Shown here: positions 45,716 to 54,309 of the stretch, one piece after another
How positions within the stretch are numbered: position 1 is the stretch's first letter
How the letters are laid out: every line of letters begins with the position of its first letter
DNA from: Ramlibacter rhizophilus
GTDB lineage: Bacteria; Pseudomonadota; Gammaproteobacteria; Burkholderiales; Burkholderiaceae_C
Length of the DNA: 64,000 nucleotides
Assembly (NCBI RefSeq): GCF_004681965.1
Contig: NZ_SMLL01000005.1
Span: 186,001-250,000, forward strand
Direction: 5' to 3'
Notes under the pieces: generated by a model
Databases searched by the model: none
What the model was told of the DNA's origin: nothing
What the model saw: only the letters and a program-made list of their open reading frames with translations
Made by a program: the position numbers and the translations under genes

Positions 45716-46927
45716 TTGTCCCCGCATTCCACTGTCCGCGCCGTGAAACGTCTCGCCCTCGCGGCGTTGCTGCTGATGGTCCTGGCACTCGCCTGGAGCC
45801 TGGCCGTGTACCCGGCGCAGTACGTCTTTCGCACCCTGGCCTGGGGGGAGTCCGACGTGGACGACCGCTTGCGCTTCCCGGCCCGCGAACTGCTCGCGCG
45901 GCCTGGCGCCGTCGAATTGCCCGCCGATGCCCAGCCCGCGCGGGTGCGTGCGGCCTTCGCCGCCGCCGTTCAGGGCGAAGACCTGGACGCCTGGATGGCC
46001 GCGCAGCAGACCCTGGGTTTCGTCGTGCTGCAGCACGGCCGCGTGATCTACGAGGGCTACTACAACGGCCACGGCCGGGACGAACGTGCGACATCGTTCT
46101 CGGCGGCCAAGTCGGTCCTCGCGACCCTCGTGGCCGCCGCGGCCGAGGACGGCCTGCTGGATCTGGACGAGCCCGTGACCCGCCGGGTGCCCGAACTGGG
46201 TCGGCGCGATCCGCGCTTCGCGCGCTTCACGCTGCGCCACCTGCTTGGCATGCGCACGGGCATCCGCTACGTCGAGACCGGACTGCCCCATGGGGACGAC
46301 GCCAAGACCTACTACTGGCCCGACCTGCGCGCACTCGCCCTGGACCAGTCCCGGATCGACGGCGAACCCGGCACGGGCTGGCTTTACAACAACTACCACC
46401 CCTTGCTCCTCGGCCTGGTGCTGGAGCGCGCCACGGGCATGCCGGTGGCCAAGTACCTGGAGCAGCGCCTGTGGCAGCCCGCGGGCATGGCCGCGGCGGC
46501 CAGCTGGAGCCTGGACAGCGAGGCGGCCGGCTTCGAGAAGATGGAAAGCGGCGTGAACGCGCGCACGCTCGATTTCGCGCGGCTCGGCCAGCTGATGCTT
46601 GCCCGCGGCACGGCGGAAGGTGGACGGCGCGTGCTGAGCGAGCGGACCGTGCGCCTCCTCACGTCGCCCGAGGGTGCGGCGGACCTGTCGGCGCGCCAGC
46701 CGGGCCTGTACTACCAGCTGTTCTGGTGGGGCCGGCGCGATCCGCGCTGGGGCGATGCCTTCTACGCCCTGGGCAAGTACGGGCAGTTCATCTTCGTCTC
46801 GCCCGACAACGGGGTGGTCATCGCGCGCAACGGCCGCGAGCAGGGGCCGCCGACCGCGCAGTGGACGGCCCTCTTCGCGCGCATGGCGCACGAACTGGGG
46901 CGCGGGTCCGCACCAGCCCGCCCGTAG
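45716..46927 (+). CDS. Membrane-anchored serine hydrolase, beta-lactamase/class C PBP family
   Basis: 403 residues from a TTG at 45716. A single N-terminal membrane segment (LALAALLLMVLALAWSLAVYPAQ) anchors it. The class C motifs are SFSAAKS (SxxK, near residue 129) and YNNYHP (YxN, near 224). It lacks an obvious third KTG and instead has FYALGKYGQFIFV. Typical members include esterases, 6-aminohexanoate-dimer hydrolases and EstB-like enzymes. Not likely to be a true beta-lactamase. Confidence 0.8.
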   Translation: MSPHSTVRAVKRLALAALLLMVLALAWSLAVYPAQYVFRTLAWGESDVDDRLRFPARELLARPGAVELPADAQPARVRAAFAAAVQGEDLDAWMAAQQTLGFVVLQHGRVIYEGYYNGHGRDERATSFSAAKSVLATLVAAAAEDGLLDLDEPVTRRVPELGRRDPRFARFTLRHLLGMRTGIRYVETGLPHGDDAKTYYWPDLRALALDQSRIDGEPGTGWLYNNYHPLLLGLVLERATGMPVAKYLEQRLWQPAGMAAAASWSLDSEAAGFEKMESGVNARTLDFARLGQLMLARGTAEGGRRVLSERTVRLLTSPEGAADLSARQPGLYYQLFWWGRRDPRWGDAFYALGKYGQFIFVSPDNGVVIARNGREQGPPTAQWTALFARMAHELGRGSAPARP

Positions 46928-47050
46928 CGGCAATGCGCCCTCACCCGCGTGACAAAGCACACGGGATGCGTCAACGCGTCGCGCGGCCGGCGGGGGAGAC
47001 GCTACCATGCTGCGCTGCAACAGCCTGGCCGACTACCCGAGGTGCTTCCC

Positions 47051-48043
47051 TTGACCGTTGACGACTGCTACAGCGAACTCGGACTGCAGCCCCAGTGCTC
47101 CGACGAGGAGCTCAAGTCCGCCTGGCGCCGCCTCGTCGCGCGCTGGCACCCGGACCGCAACGACAGCCCGCAGGCGGTGCTGAAGATGCAGCGGATCAAC
47201 CGCGCCATCGAGGAGATCCGCCGCGCCCGGGCCGAGCCCGTCGCACGCGAACCCGAACCGGCGGCCGAGACCGCGCCCGACGAGCCCGCAGTGGAGCGCA
47301 TCGTGCGCGTCACCCTGGAAGAAGCCCTGGCCGGCTGCGTCAAGACCGTGCAGGGCGAACTCGTGGCCGACTGCACGGACTGCGCCGGCAGCGGGCGGCA
47401 GGCGTGCACCTGCACGGCGTGCGGCGGTACCGGCGGGATTCGCCAGTCCCTGTGGTTCGGATGGGTGACGCCCGCCGTGGCCTGCCAGGCCTGCGAGGGC
47501 ACCGGCAACGTCGGCGAGCCCTGCGCGGCCTGTGCGGGCGCGGGGCGGCGCACGCGGGGCCGCTGGCGCTGCCGCATCACCATTCCTGCCGGAACTCGCG
47601 AAGGCGAGCTGCCCGCGCAGGCGGCGCGCGCGAAGGGCGATACAGGCGAATTCAGCCTCAGGGTTCGGCCGCGCGTGGTCCTGCAGGAGCACGAGCTGTT
47701 CCGCATCGAGCCGGACGGCAGCCTGCGCTGCGACATGCCGGTCGACGGCTTCGCCTGGATGGCCGAGCGCTGGATCGAGGTGCCCACGCCTTCGGGCCTG
47801 CAGCAGATGCGCCTGCGCCGGGGCGCCCTTACCTACCGTTTGCGCGCGCAGGGCTTTCCCGGCCCTCACGGGCTGGCGACGGACTGCCTGGTGACGGTGC
47901 AGCCGATCTTTCCGGACGAATTGAGCGCGACGCAGGACGCCTGCATCGACCGCCTGGTGCAAGGCAACGCGGCCGCCCGCAAGGGGTCGGCCGCGTGGCG
48001 CGAGCAGGTGGCGCGCTGGGCCCAGCGCGTCAATCGAACTTGA
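47051..48043 (+). CDS. DnaJ-like protein with J domain and zinc-finger cysteine region
   Basis: 330 residues from a TTG at 47051, giving LTVDDCYSELGLQPQCSDEELKSAWRRLVARWHPDRND; a GTG at 46949 would add 34 unconserved residues. The HPD motif (residues 33-35) should stimulate Hsp70. A cysteine-rich zone follows with CTDCAGSG, CTACGGTG, CQACEGTG and CAACAGAG, then a DnaJ C-terminal-like region. The Gly/Phe-rich linker of true DnaJ is missing, so it is a DnaJ paralogue rather than the housekeeping chaperone. Its end overlaps the convergent Bug gene by 14 bases. Confidence 0.82.
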   Translation: MTVDDCYSELGLQPQCSDEELKSAWRRLVARWHPDRNDSPQAVLKMQRINRAIEEIRRARAEPVAREPEPAAETAPDEPAVERIVRVTLEEALAGCVKTVQGELVADCTDCAGSGRQACTCTACGGTGGIRQSLWFGWVTPAVACQACEGTGNVGEPCAACAGAGRRTRGRWRCRITIPAGTREGELPAQAARAKGDTGEFSLRVRPRVVLQEHELFRIEPDGSLRCDMPVDGFAWMAERWIEVPTPSGLQQMRLRRGALTYRLRAQGFPGPHGLATDCLVTVQPIFPDELSATQDACIDRLVQGNAAARKGSAAWREQVARWAQRVNRT

Positions 48044-49022
48044 CGTTGTTCTCCTTCACCGTCTTGTTGAAGCCCTCGTGCTGGCGCTTGACGAAGGCGG
48101 TGAAGTCCGCCGGCGTCATGCCGTAGCCCGAGAAGCCCTGCGCCTGCATCTGCTCGCGCACGTCGGGCCGCTCGATCGTCGTGCGCAGTTCCCGGCTGAT
48201 GCGCTCGGCCAGCTCCGGCGGCATGCCGGCCGGGCCGAAGAAGCCGGCCCAGGGCGTGATGGTGAGGCTGCCCAGGCCCAGCTCGGCGGCCGTGGGCACG
48301 TCGGGCAACAGGGGGCTGCGCTGCGGCAGCAGCGTGACCAGCGCGCGCAGGCGGCCGTCCTTGACCATGCTGGGCATGAGCGTGCCGGTGGAGAACATCA
48401 TGTGGATCTGGCCGCCGATCATGTCGTTGAGCGCCGGCGGGTCACCCTTGTAGCGCGCGTTCACCACCTTGCCGCCGCGCGTTCCGAGCAGCTGCAGCAT
48501 GGCCAGCTCCGAGGCGCTGTTGCTGGAGGCCGAGTTGTACTTGTTGGGGTTGGCCGCCACGTGGTCCAGGAACTCCTTGAGGTTGTTCGAGGGCAGCTGC
48601 GGCGAGACCGCCAGGAACATGGAGAACTCGCCCATGGACGACAGCGGCGTGAAGGCCTTGAAGGTGTCGTAGGGCGGGTTGGGGCGCAGCGAGGGCACGG
48701 CCACCATGGCGGTGTTGGTCCCCATGAGGAGGGAGTAGCCGTCCGGCGGCGAGCGCATGACGTCGATGGCGGCGAGGGTGCTCTCGGCGCCGGGCTTGTT
48801 CTCCACGATCACCTGCTGGCCGATCTGCGCCGACAGGCCCTTGGCGACCACGCGCGTGATGACATCCGAGGCGCCGCCGGGCGCGAAGCCGATCACCAGG
48901 CGGATCGGCTTGGCCGTGGGCCAGGCGCCCTGGGCGCGGACGGCCGGCAGGGCCAGGGCGGCGGCGCCGGCCGCGAGGGTGCGCAGGGCGGCGCGCCGCT
49001 GCGGGGTGAACGGTTTCGTCAC
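48030..49022 (-). CDS. Bug-family solute-binding protein
   Basis: 330 residues, GTG start with AAGGAG 9 bases upstream. The leader TPQRRAALRTLAAGAAALALPAVRAQ has a twin-arginine-like RR. Mature features: KPIRLVIGFAPGGASDVITRVVAKGL, VENKPGAEST and YKGDPPALNDMIGGQIHMMF. It begins 13 bases after the aconitase X small-subunit stop, so it is the last gene of the FAD oxidoreductase-aconitase X operon and probably delivers that pathway's acid substrate. Confidence 0.9.
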   Translation of the reverse strand: MTKPFTPQRRAALRTLAAGAAALALPAVRAQGAWPTAKPIRLVIGFAPGGASDVITRVVAKGLSAQIGQQVIVENKPGAESTLAAIDVMRSPPDGYSLLMGTNTAMVAVPSLRPNPPYDTFKAFTPLSSMGEFSMFLAVSPQLPSNNLKEFLDHVAANPNKYNSASSNSASELAMLQLLGTRGGKVVNARYKGDPPALNDMIGGQIHMMFSTGTLMPSMVKDGRLRALVTLLPQRSPLLPDVPTAAELGLGSLTITPWAGFFGPAGMPPELAERISRELRTTIERPDVREQMQAQGFSGYGMTPADFTAFVKRQHEGFNKTVKENNVKFD

Positions 49023-49035
49023 GTGCGTGTCTCCT

Positions 49036-49623
49036 TCAGGAACTCTTGAGGGTCTTGCGGGTGATGGTCACGAGGCCCGCGTCGGCGTCCACCCGCACCC
49101 AGTCGCCGGTGCGGATGATCTCCAGCGGATCGCGGTCGAAATCGGTCATGGCAGGGGCGTGGCTCACCACCGCGCCGAGGGCGATCTTGGTGGTCATCTT
49201 GTTGAACAGCCACGCGGCCGGCGCGGTGCCCATGACGCGGGCCACGTGGAACTGGGCCGACCAGCCGGAGGAGCCTTTCGCACCGGGGAAGACCAGCACC
49301 TTGCCGGCAAAACTCTGGCCGCGCAGCTCGTGGCGGGTCTCGACGATGGTGCCGTCGCGTGGGTCCACGCCGCCCCAGCCGGAGATTTCCTCGCGCGTGA
49401 CCAGGGCCTCGCCTTCGGCCACGCCGGGGACGACCTTGCGACCGCGGATGGTGATGGTTTCGGTATCGGAAGGGTGTTGGCGCTCGGGGCCCCCACCCCC
49501 GCCCTCCCCCAAGCGGGGAGGGGGTCGAAGGCCCTCCACCGAGGGAATGACTTGCTCCCTCCCCCCCTGGGGGAGGGTCGGGGTGGGGGCCGCGTGTGAA
49601 GAAAAAGCTTCAAGAGACTTCAT
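49036..49623 (-). CDS. Aconitase X small (swivel) subunit, DUF126, with repeat-encoded N-terminal extension
   Basis: 195 residues from the ATG at 49623, which overlaps the large-subunit stop by four bases. The swivel domain (from about residue 54: TETITIRGRKVVPGVAEGEALV, then ISGWGGVDPRDGTIVETRHELRGQSFAGKVLVFPGAKGSSGWS) is about 142 residues, the normal length. The first 50 residues (for example APTPTLPQGGREQ, LRPPPRLGEGGGGGPE) are encoded by the dispersed GC-rich repeat. No ATG, GTG or TTG start exists just before the domain, so the extension is probably translated or trimmed. With the large subunit it makes a dehydratase such as cis-3-hydroxyproline dehydratase. Confidence 0.85.
   Translation of the reverse strand: MKSLEAFSSHAAPTPTLPQGGREQVIPSVEGLRPPPRLGEGGGGGPERQHPSDTETITIRGRKVVPGVAEGEALVTREEISGWGGVDPRDGTIVETRHELRGQSFAGKVLVFPGAKGSSGWSAQFHVARVMGTAPAAWLFNKMTTKIALGAVVSHAPAMTDFDRDPLEIIRTGDWVRVDADAGLVTITRKTLKSS
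49485..49600. repeat. Dispersed GC-rich repeat, copy B, inside a coding region
   Basis: GGGGCCCCCACCCCCGCCCT at 49486-49505 and, inverted, CTCCCTCCCCCCCTGGGGGA to about 49574 then GGGTCGGGGTGGGGGCC bracket a divergent centre. It is the same family as copies A, C, D and E. It starts about eight codons inside the aconitase X small-subunit frame and keeps that frame open. Confidence 0.85.
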
Positions 49624-50897
49624 GCCACCCTCCACTGCCCGCTGCACGCGGCCTCGATGCACTGCTCCGTCGTGCCGAACCAGGCCTGCAGCCCCAGGAT
49701 GGCCGGCAGGTAGTGCGCCTGCTTGGCCGAGTCCAGCGCCACGACCCGGGTGCCCGGCGGCACCGCGCGGCTCATGGCGGAGCAGCTGTCGGTCATGATC
49801 TTGCCGCCCGCGGCTTCGATGATCCGGGTGTAGCCGTTGCGCGTGGCCACCTCCTTGATCGCACGCGGCGTGAAGATCCACAGCGCGCAGTCGGCGTGGA
49901 TCTTCCGTCCTTCGAGCAGCTGCGCGGCCTCCCAGATCTGCTCGATCGTGTAATGCGGGCACCCCAGCATCACGTAGTCGACCTTGCGCTCGCTGCCATT
50001 GGCGTTGATGCGCTCCAGCGTCTCGCGCCGCTCCCTTGCGCCGTAGTGCCGCACCTCGAGCGCGCGCCGGCCGCCGTAGGCCTGCTCGGCGGTATTGGCC
50101 TCGGGCGTGACGCCGACGATGTGGTACATCTCCACGCCGCCCGAGGACGAAGCCGCGGCCCCGAAGTGCTTCAGGCGCGGCAGGTTGGGCACGGCGCCGA
50201 CCCCGTGGATCACGGGCACGCGGTCCTGCACCCACTGGCCCATCCAGTACCCCAGCAGGCCCCAGTCCTCCACGCTCTCGACGGGGATGTCCAGCTGCAC
50301 GCCCAGGGTGCCGAGGCGGAACTCGTCGCGGTGGAAACCCCAGTCCGGGATGCGGCAGGTGATCATGGCCGCACTCGTGCTCTCCCGCCCCTCGGCGTTG
50401 GTGCGCGCACCCAGCACGGAATTGCAGTAGATGACCGCCGAGGACTCCATCCACGCGCAGTGCTCGCCGCGGGTGGGCACGTTGCCCACCTGGTAGGGCG
50501 TGCAGGTGTTGAGGATCTGCACGCCCATGCGCGCGGCCGATGCCTCGCTGCGCTCGTAGAACCGCAGCTGCTGCTCGCTGATGCCCATCTCCTGCGGATG
50601 GTGCGGATCGAAGCCGAGCTGCAGGTGCGAGCTGAAGGCCTTGACCTTGGGCACCGGAACGACTTCGGCCGAGTCCAGGTTGAATTCGCTGAACACCGCG
50701 TCCAGCCCACCCTTGTTCAACGCGAAGTCGCGCATGAAGGGCGTGGTGGCGGTGACGGTGCCGCAGACGTTGCGGGTCTCCACGAGGCGCTCGGCGCCCA
50801 GCGCCTCGCCGTAGCGGATCAACAGGTCCATGGCCTTCGCAACGGCGGCGCCCTGCTCGCCGTCGCGCATGGCTTTTTCGATGTCGGTGAGCTGCAC
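49620..50897 (-). CDS. Aconitase X large subunit (DUF521), hydroxy-acid dehydratase
   Basis: 425 residues from GTG at 50897, 2 bases after the FAD oxidoreductase stop. Family features include ETRNVCGTVTATTPFM, GVQILNTCTPYQVGNVPTRGEH, SSAVIYCNSVLGARTNAEG and MTDSCSAMSRA, supplying the cysteines for the Fe-S cluster. Characterised aconitase X enzymes are cis-3-hydroxy-L-proline dehydratases (bacteria) and phosphomevalonate dehydratases (archaea). The neighbours do not include obvious proline or mevalonate genes, so the substrate is open. Confidence 0.87.
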   Translation of the reverse strand: MQLTDIEKAMRDGEQGAAVAKAMDLLIRYGEALGAERLVETRNVCGTVTATTPFMRDFALNKGGLDAVFSEFNLDSAEVVPVPKVKAFSSHLQLGFDPHHPQEMGISEQQLRFYERSEASAARMGVQILNTCTPYQVGNVPTRGEHCAWMESSAVIYCNSVLGARTNAEGRESTSAAMITCRIPDWGFHRDEFRLGTLGVQLDIPVESVEDWGLLGYWMGQWVQDRVPVIHGVGAVPNLPRLKHFGAAASSSGGVEMYHIVGVTPEANTAEQAYGGRRALEVRHYGARERRETLERINANGSERKVDYVMLGCPHYTIEQIWEAAQLLEGRKIHADCALWIFTPRAIKEVATRNGYTRIIEAAGGKIMTDSCSAMSRAVPPGTRVVALDSAKQAHYLPAILGLQAWFGTTEQCIEAACSGQWRVA

Positions 50898-50899
50898 GC

Positions 50900-52321
50900 T
50901 CAGGCCTCCACGGTTTCCGTGGTGCGCAGGAACACGCCCTGCGACTGCAGCGCCCGCTGGAGCTGCGCGATGTCGACCGCGCGCGGCTGGACGCCGGCCT
51001 GCACCGCCAGCGCCGCAGCCACGCCGGCGGCTTGCCCGGTGATCCAGCATTGCGGAATCTCCCGCATGAAGCCGTGCGAGTTGCGGTCGCAGGAGATGTG
51101 GCGCCCGCAGGCCAGCAGCCCGTCCAGCGTCTCGGGCACCAGCGCGCCGTAGGGGATGGAGATGTTGGGGAACTTGGGGCTCACGGCCGGCGACACGCCG
51201 ATCTCGTCGGGCAGCGCGCGGCCCTCGGGCCACTGCGAGCGCAGCACCGCGCCCACGCCCTTCAGGCGCCGCGCGTGGCGCACGCCGATCTGCGGGGCCG
51301 ACTGCAGCATGTAGGCGCCCTCGAAGCCCGGCGCCTTGGCCTGGTAGTAGGCCAGGTGCGCGGCCATGGCGCGGTGCGAGCGCACCTCCACGGCCGTGAG
51401 GTCGTCCACGTCGAGCGCGGAGTAGCCGCTCTGGCGCGGGCCCATGAAGAGCGCGATGTCGTTGCGCCAGGACACGAAGGGCCGCTCGAACAGGCCGCAG
51501 GCCTCGCGGCCGCCGGCCATGAAAGCGTTGTAGCCGTCCGGGTTGCCCGAGCGGAAGGCGATCCAGCGGTCCATGTCCACGCCGCCGAAGAGCCAGGAGG
51601 TGTTCATGCAGTGGTGAACGTCCGCCTCCTCGATGTCGTTGGTGAAGGCGGCGCCGGCGCGGGCGAAGAGGTCGCCGTCGCCGGTGGCGTCCACCACCAC
51701 CTTGGCCCGGATGGCCATGCGGCCTTCCTTGCTCTCGAAGGTGGCGCCGACGACCTTGCCCTCCTCCACCAGCGGCAGGCAGGCCCAGGAGTGATAGACG
51801 AGCTTGACGCCACGCTCGATGACGATCTCCTGGCTCAGGAGCTTCAGGCGCTCGGGGTCGATGGTGGGCGACCAGGTGACCACGCCGTGGTAGGCCGCGG
51901 TGCGGAAGGACCAGTGGTGGGCCTTGGCCGCGTCCTGCGAGCCCCAGTCGGGCTGCGGCGGGCCGGCGACGGCGTCCTGCGGCAGGCGGTCGAACAGTTC
52001 CTCGGCGAAGCCGCGGATGACGAGCTGGCCTTCCCAGTCCGTCATGCGGTCGATCCAGATCACCAGGCCGCCGGTGGACAGGCCGCCCAGGTGGTTATAG
52101 CGCTCCAGCAGGACGACGTCGGCGCCCTGCTTCGCGGCGGCGGCCGCGGCGGCCGTGCCGGACGGGCCACCGCCGACCACCAGCACCTCGCACTCGCGGT
52201 ACACGGGGATGTCGCGGCCGGGCTCGTGCACGGTGCCCAGCTGCGGACGCGGGGGCTTGGCGTCGCGGTCGAAGATGTCCGCGGTGAGGATGCGCTCGTC
52301 GGTGCGGGTGATGGTTTTCAT
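50900..52321 (-). CDS. FAD-dependent oxidoreductase (FAD_oxidored/fumarate reductase-like)
   Basis: 473 residues from ATG at 52321. The dinucleotide fold is VLVVGGGPSGTAAAAAAAKQGADVVLLERYNHLGG (about 46-80), with a later VVVDATGDGDLFARAG and a C-terminal LLACGRHISCDRNSHGFMREIPQCWITGQAAGVAAALAV typical of this family. The substrate is unknown. It heads the operon with aconitase X and a Bug protein, and its start is immediately downstream of the IclR-like site at 52329-52353. Confidence 0.82.
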   Translation of the reverse strand: MKTITRTDERILTADIFDRDAKPPRPQLGTVHEPGRDIPVYRECEVLVVGGGPSGTAAAAAAAKQGADVVLLERYNHLGGLSTGGLVIWIDRMTDWEGQLVIRGFAEELFDRLPQDAVAGPPQPDWGSQDAAKAHHWSFRTAAYHGVVTWSPTIDPERLKLLSQEIVIERGVKLVYHSWACLPLVEEGKVVGATFESKEGRMAIRAKVVVDATGDGDLFARAGAAFTNDIEEADVHHCMNTSWLFGGVDMDRWIAFRSGNPDGYNAFMAGGREACGLFERPFVSWRNDIALFMGPRQSGYSALDVDDLTAVEVRSHRAMAAHLAYYQAKAPGFEGAYMLQSAPQIGVRHARRLKGVGAVLRSQWPEGRALPDEIGVSPAVSPKFPNISIPYGALVPETLDGLLACGRHISCDRNSHGFMREIPQCWITGQAAGVAAALAVQAGVQPRAVDIAQLQRALQSQGVFLRTTETVEA

Positions 52322-52328
52322 TGGGCTT

Positions 52329-52353
52329 ATTTTGGACGTGGCGTCCATTAAAT
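52329..52353. promoter_or_regulatory. Putative IclR site before the FAD oxidoreductase operon
   Basis: ATTTTGGACGTGGCGTCCAT contains the inverted repeat TGGACG-TGG-CGTCCA. ATTTTGGACG is identical to the left arm of the palindrome beside the IclR gene (55117-55126). It ends 8 bases before the start codon at 52321 in the minus-strand sense. Confidence 0.6.
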
Positions 52354-52374
52354 GCAAGTTCGGCGGTGTGTGAA

Positions 52375-52476
52375 CTCCCTCCCCCTCTGGGGGAGGGCTT
52401 GGGGTGGGGGCCCCGCGCGCCGACCATGCCGCTTCTCTCGCGCCCCCTTCCCGGCCTTCCCCCAGAGGGGGAAGGT
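52375..52476. repeat. Dispersed GC-rich repeat, copy C
   Basis: CTCCCTCCCCCTCTGGGGGA, then GGGCTTGGGGTGGGGGCCCCG, a GCGCGCCGACCATGCCGCTTCTC centre, and CCGGCCTTCCCCCAGAGGGG to the end. It lies between the IlvD-family gene and the FAD oxidoreductase promoter. It shares its centre with copy D almost word for word. Confidence 0.87.
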
Positions 52477-52490
52477 GCTTCCGGGACCCA

Positions 52491-54179
52491 TCACTTCTTC
52501 ACCAACACCGCCCCCTCGTTCAGCGGCCCCACGTTCGCCCGGTAGATCTGCAGCCAGCCCTTGTCGAACAGCGGCCTGGGTGCCTGCCACGCCGCCCGCC
52601 GCGCGGCGATCTCGGCCTCGTCCACCTCCAGGTCCACGACGCGCTGGTCCAGGTCCACCGTCACCGTGTCGCCATCGCGCACCAGCGCCAGCGGCCCGCC
52701 CACGGCCGACTCGGGCGCCACTTCCGCCACCACCAGGCCCTTGCACACCAGTCCCGACAGGTGCCCGTCCGTGAGCATGGCCACCTCCTCGCCCAGGCCC
52801 GCGCCGTCGATGGCGAAGACCACGCGCGAGGCGCCGCCGCCCATGGCCGGGCCCCCGCACGCGCCGGCGCCGCGCATGACGATCACCTGCCCCGGGCGGA
52901 TGGCCTTGTCGCGGATCGCCTGGACGGCGGCGTCCGAGGTATCGAAGCAGATCGCCGGCCCGGTGAAGCGCCGCACCTTGCGCTCGCCGATGCCGGGCTT
53001 GATGAGGGCGCCCTCGGGCGCCAGCGAGCCGCGCAGCAGCACGATGGCCGGGCGCGGCGAGACCGGGCGCTCGATGGGCCGGATCACCTCCTCGTCGCCC
53101 ACCCGCACCGCCTGCAGGTTGTCCGCCACGGACCGGCCGGTCACCGTGAGCGCCGAGGTGTCCAGCAGCGGCGCGAGCTGCTTCATCAGCGCCCGACAGC
53201 CGCCCGCGGCCTCGAAGGTCTCGATCAGGTGCTCGCCGATCGGTCGCAGGCCGGCCAGCACCGGCGTCTGCGGCCCGAGCTGCTCGAAGAGCCCGTAGAC
53301 GTCCACGCCCGTCTCGCCTTCGGTGGCCACCGCCTGCAGGTGCTTGACGGCGTTGAGCGAGCCGCCGATGGACAGCACCGCGCGCACCGCGTTGGCGAAG
53401 GCGCCGGGCGAGAGGATGTCGCGCGGCTTGAGGTCGTCCCAGACCATCTGCACGATGCGTTCGCCGGCGCTGCGGGCATCCGCGAACATCTTTTCGGACA
53501 GGGCCGCGACCGGCGCGCTGCCCGGCAGCGCCAGGCCCAGCGCCTCGCAGACGATGTGCATGGTGTTGGCCGTGCCCAGGCCCGAGCAGACGCCCGGCGT
53601 GCGGATGGCGCTGCGGCTCATCTCCACCACGTCCTCCACGGAGGTGGCGCCACCCACCTGGGCGTGCATGGAGTGGATGAAGACCTCCTCGATGTCGTTG
53701 TGGTGGCCCTTCCATTCACCGCTGGCCTGGTAGCCGCAGGGCACCAGGATCGTCGGCACGTTCAGGCGCGCGGCGGCCATGAGCTGGCCGGGCACGGTCT
53801 TGTCGCAGGAGGTCAGGCACACCATGCCGTCGAGCTGCGCGCCCTCGACCGCCACCTCGATGTCGTTGGTGACCAGGTCGCGCGCGCCCAGCATGTAGGC
53901 CCCGCGCGCGCCCGCGCCGGTGACGAAGTCGCTGGGCGCTGCGGTGCGGATCTCGAAGGGCACGCCGCCCGCGGCGCGGATCGCCTCCTTCACCACCTTG
54001 GCCACCTGGTCCAGGTGGCTGTAGCAGGCCGCCAGCTCCGAGCTGCTGTTGACGACCGCGATCTTGGGCTTCTCGCTGTCGGATTCGGGGATGCCCATGG
54101 CCTGCCACTGGGCGTTGCGCACGGCCCAGAGGTAGGAGCCGCGGGGGAAGTTGCTGCGCAGCTTGCGCGGAGGGGTCAT
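52491..54179 (-). CDS. IlvD/Edd-family dehydratase (sugar-acid or dihydroxy-acid type)
   Basis: 562 residues, normal for the family. Cysteines expected to hold the Fe-S cluster are in NSSSELAACYSHLD (C52), LTSCDKTVPGQL (C125) and TPGVCSGLGTAN (C198); the C-terminal TDGHLSG motif is present. GGAG stands before the ATG. It could dehydrate a sugar acid or dihydroxy acid to a 2-keto acid. It is not linked to other ilv genes but lies between the IclR regulator and the aconitase X operon, so a catabolic role is more likely than valine synthesis. Confidence 0.88.
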   Translation of the reverse strand: MTPPRKLRSNFPRGSYLWAVRNAQWQAMGIPESDSEKPKIAVVNSSSELAACYSHLDQVAKVVKEAIRAAGGVPFEIRTAAPSDFVTGAGARGAYMLGARDLVTNDIEVAVEGAQLDGMVCLTSCDKTVPGQLMAAARLNVPTILVPCGYQASGEWKGHHNDIEEVFIHSMHAQVGGATSVEDVVEMSRSAIRTPGVCSGLGTANTMHIVCEALGLALPGSAPVAALSEKMFADARSAGERIVQMVWDDLKPRDILSPGAFANAVRAVLSIGGSLNAVKHLQAVATEGETGVDVYGLFEQLGPQTPVLAGLRPIGEHLIETFEAAGGCRALMKQLAPLLDTSALTVTGRSVADNLQAVRVGDEEVIRPIERPVSPRPAIVLLRGSLAPEGALIKPGIGERKVRRFTGPAICFDTSDAAVQAIRDKAIRPGQVIVMRGAGACGGPAMGGGASRVVFAIDGAGLGEEVAMLTDGHLSGLVCKGLVVAEVAPESAVGGPLALVRDGDTVTVDLDQRVVDLEVDEAEIAARRAAWQAPRPLFDKGWLQIYRANVGPLNEGAVLVKK

Positions 54180-54200
54180 GTCAGGTCTCCAGGGTTGTGG

Positions 54201-54304
54201 AACTCCCTCCCCCTCTGGGGGAGGGTTGGGGTGGGGGCCCGCGCGCCGGCCATGCTGCTTCTCGCGCAGCCCCCATCCCCGCCTTCCCCCAGAGGGGGAA
54301 GGGG
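54201..54304. repeat. Dispersed GC-rich repeat, copy D
   Basis: CTCCCTCCCCCTCTGGGGGA, then GGGTTGGGGTGGGGGCCC, centre GCGCGCCGGCCATGCTGCTTCTCGCGC, then CCCCCATCCCCGCCTTCCCC ending CAGAGGGGGAAGG. It fills the gap between the IclR gene and the IlvD-family gene. Confidence 0.87.
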
Positions 54305-54309
54305 TGGCT

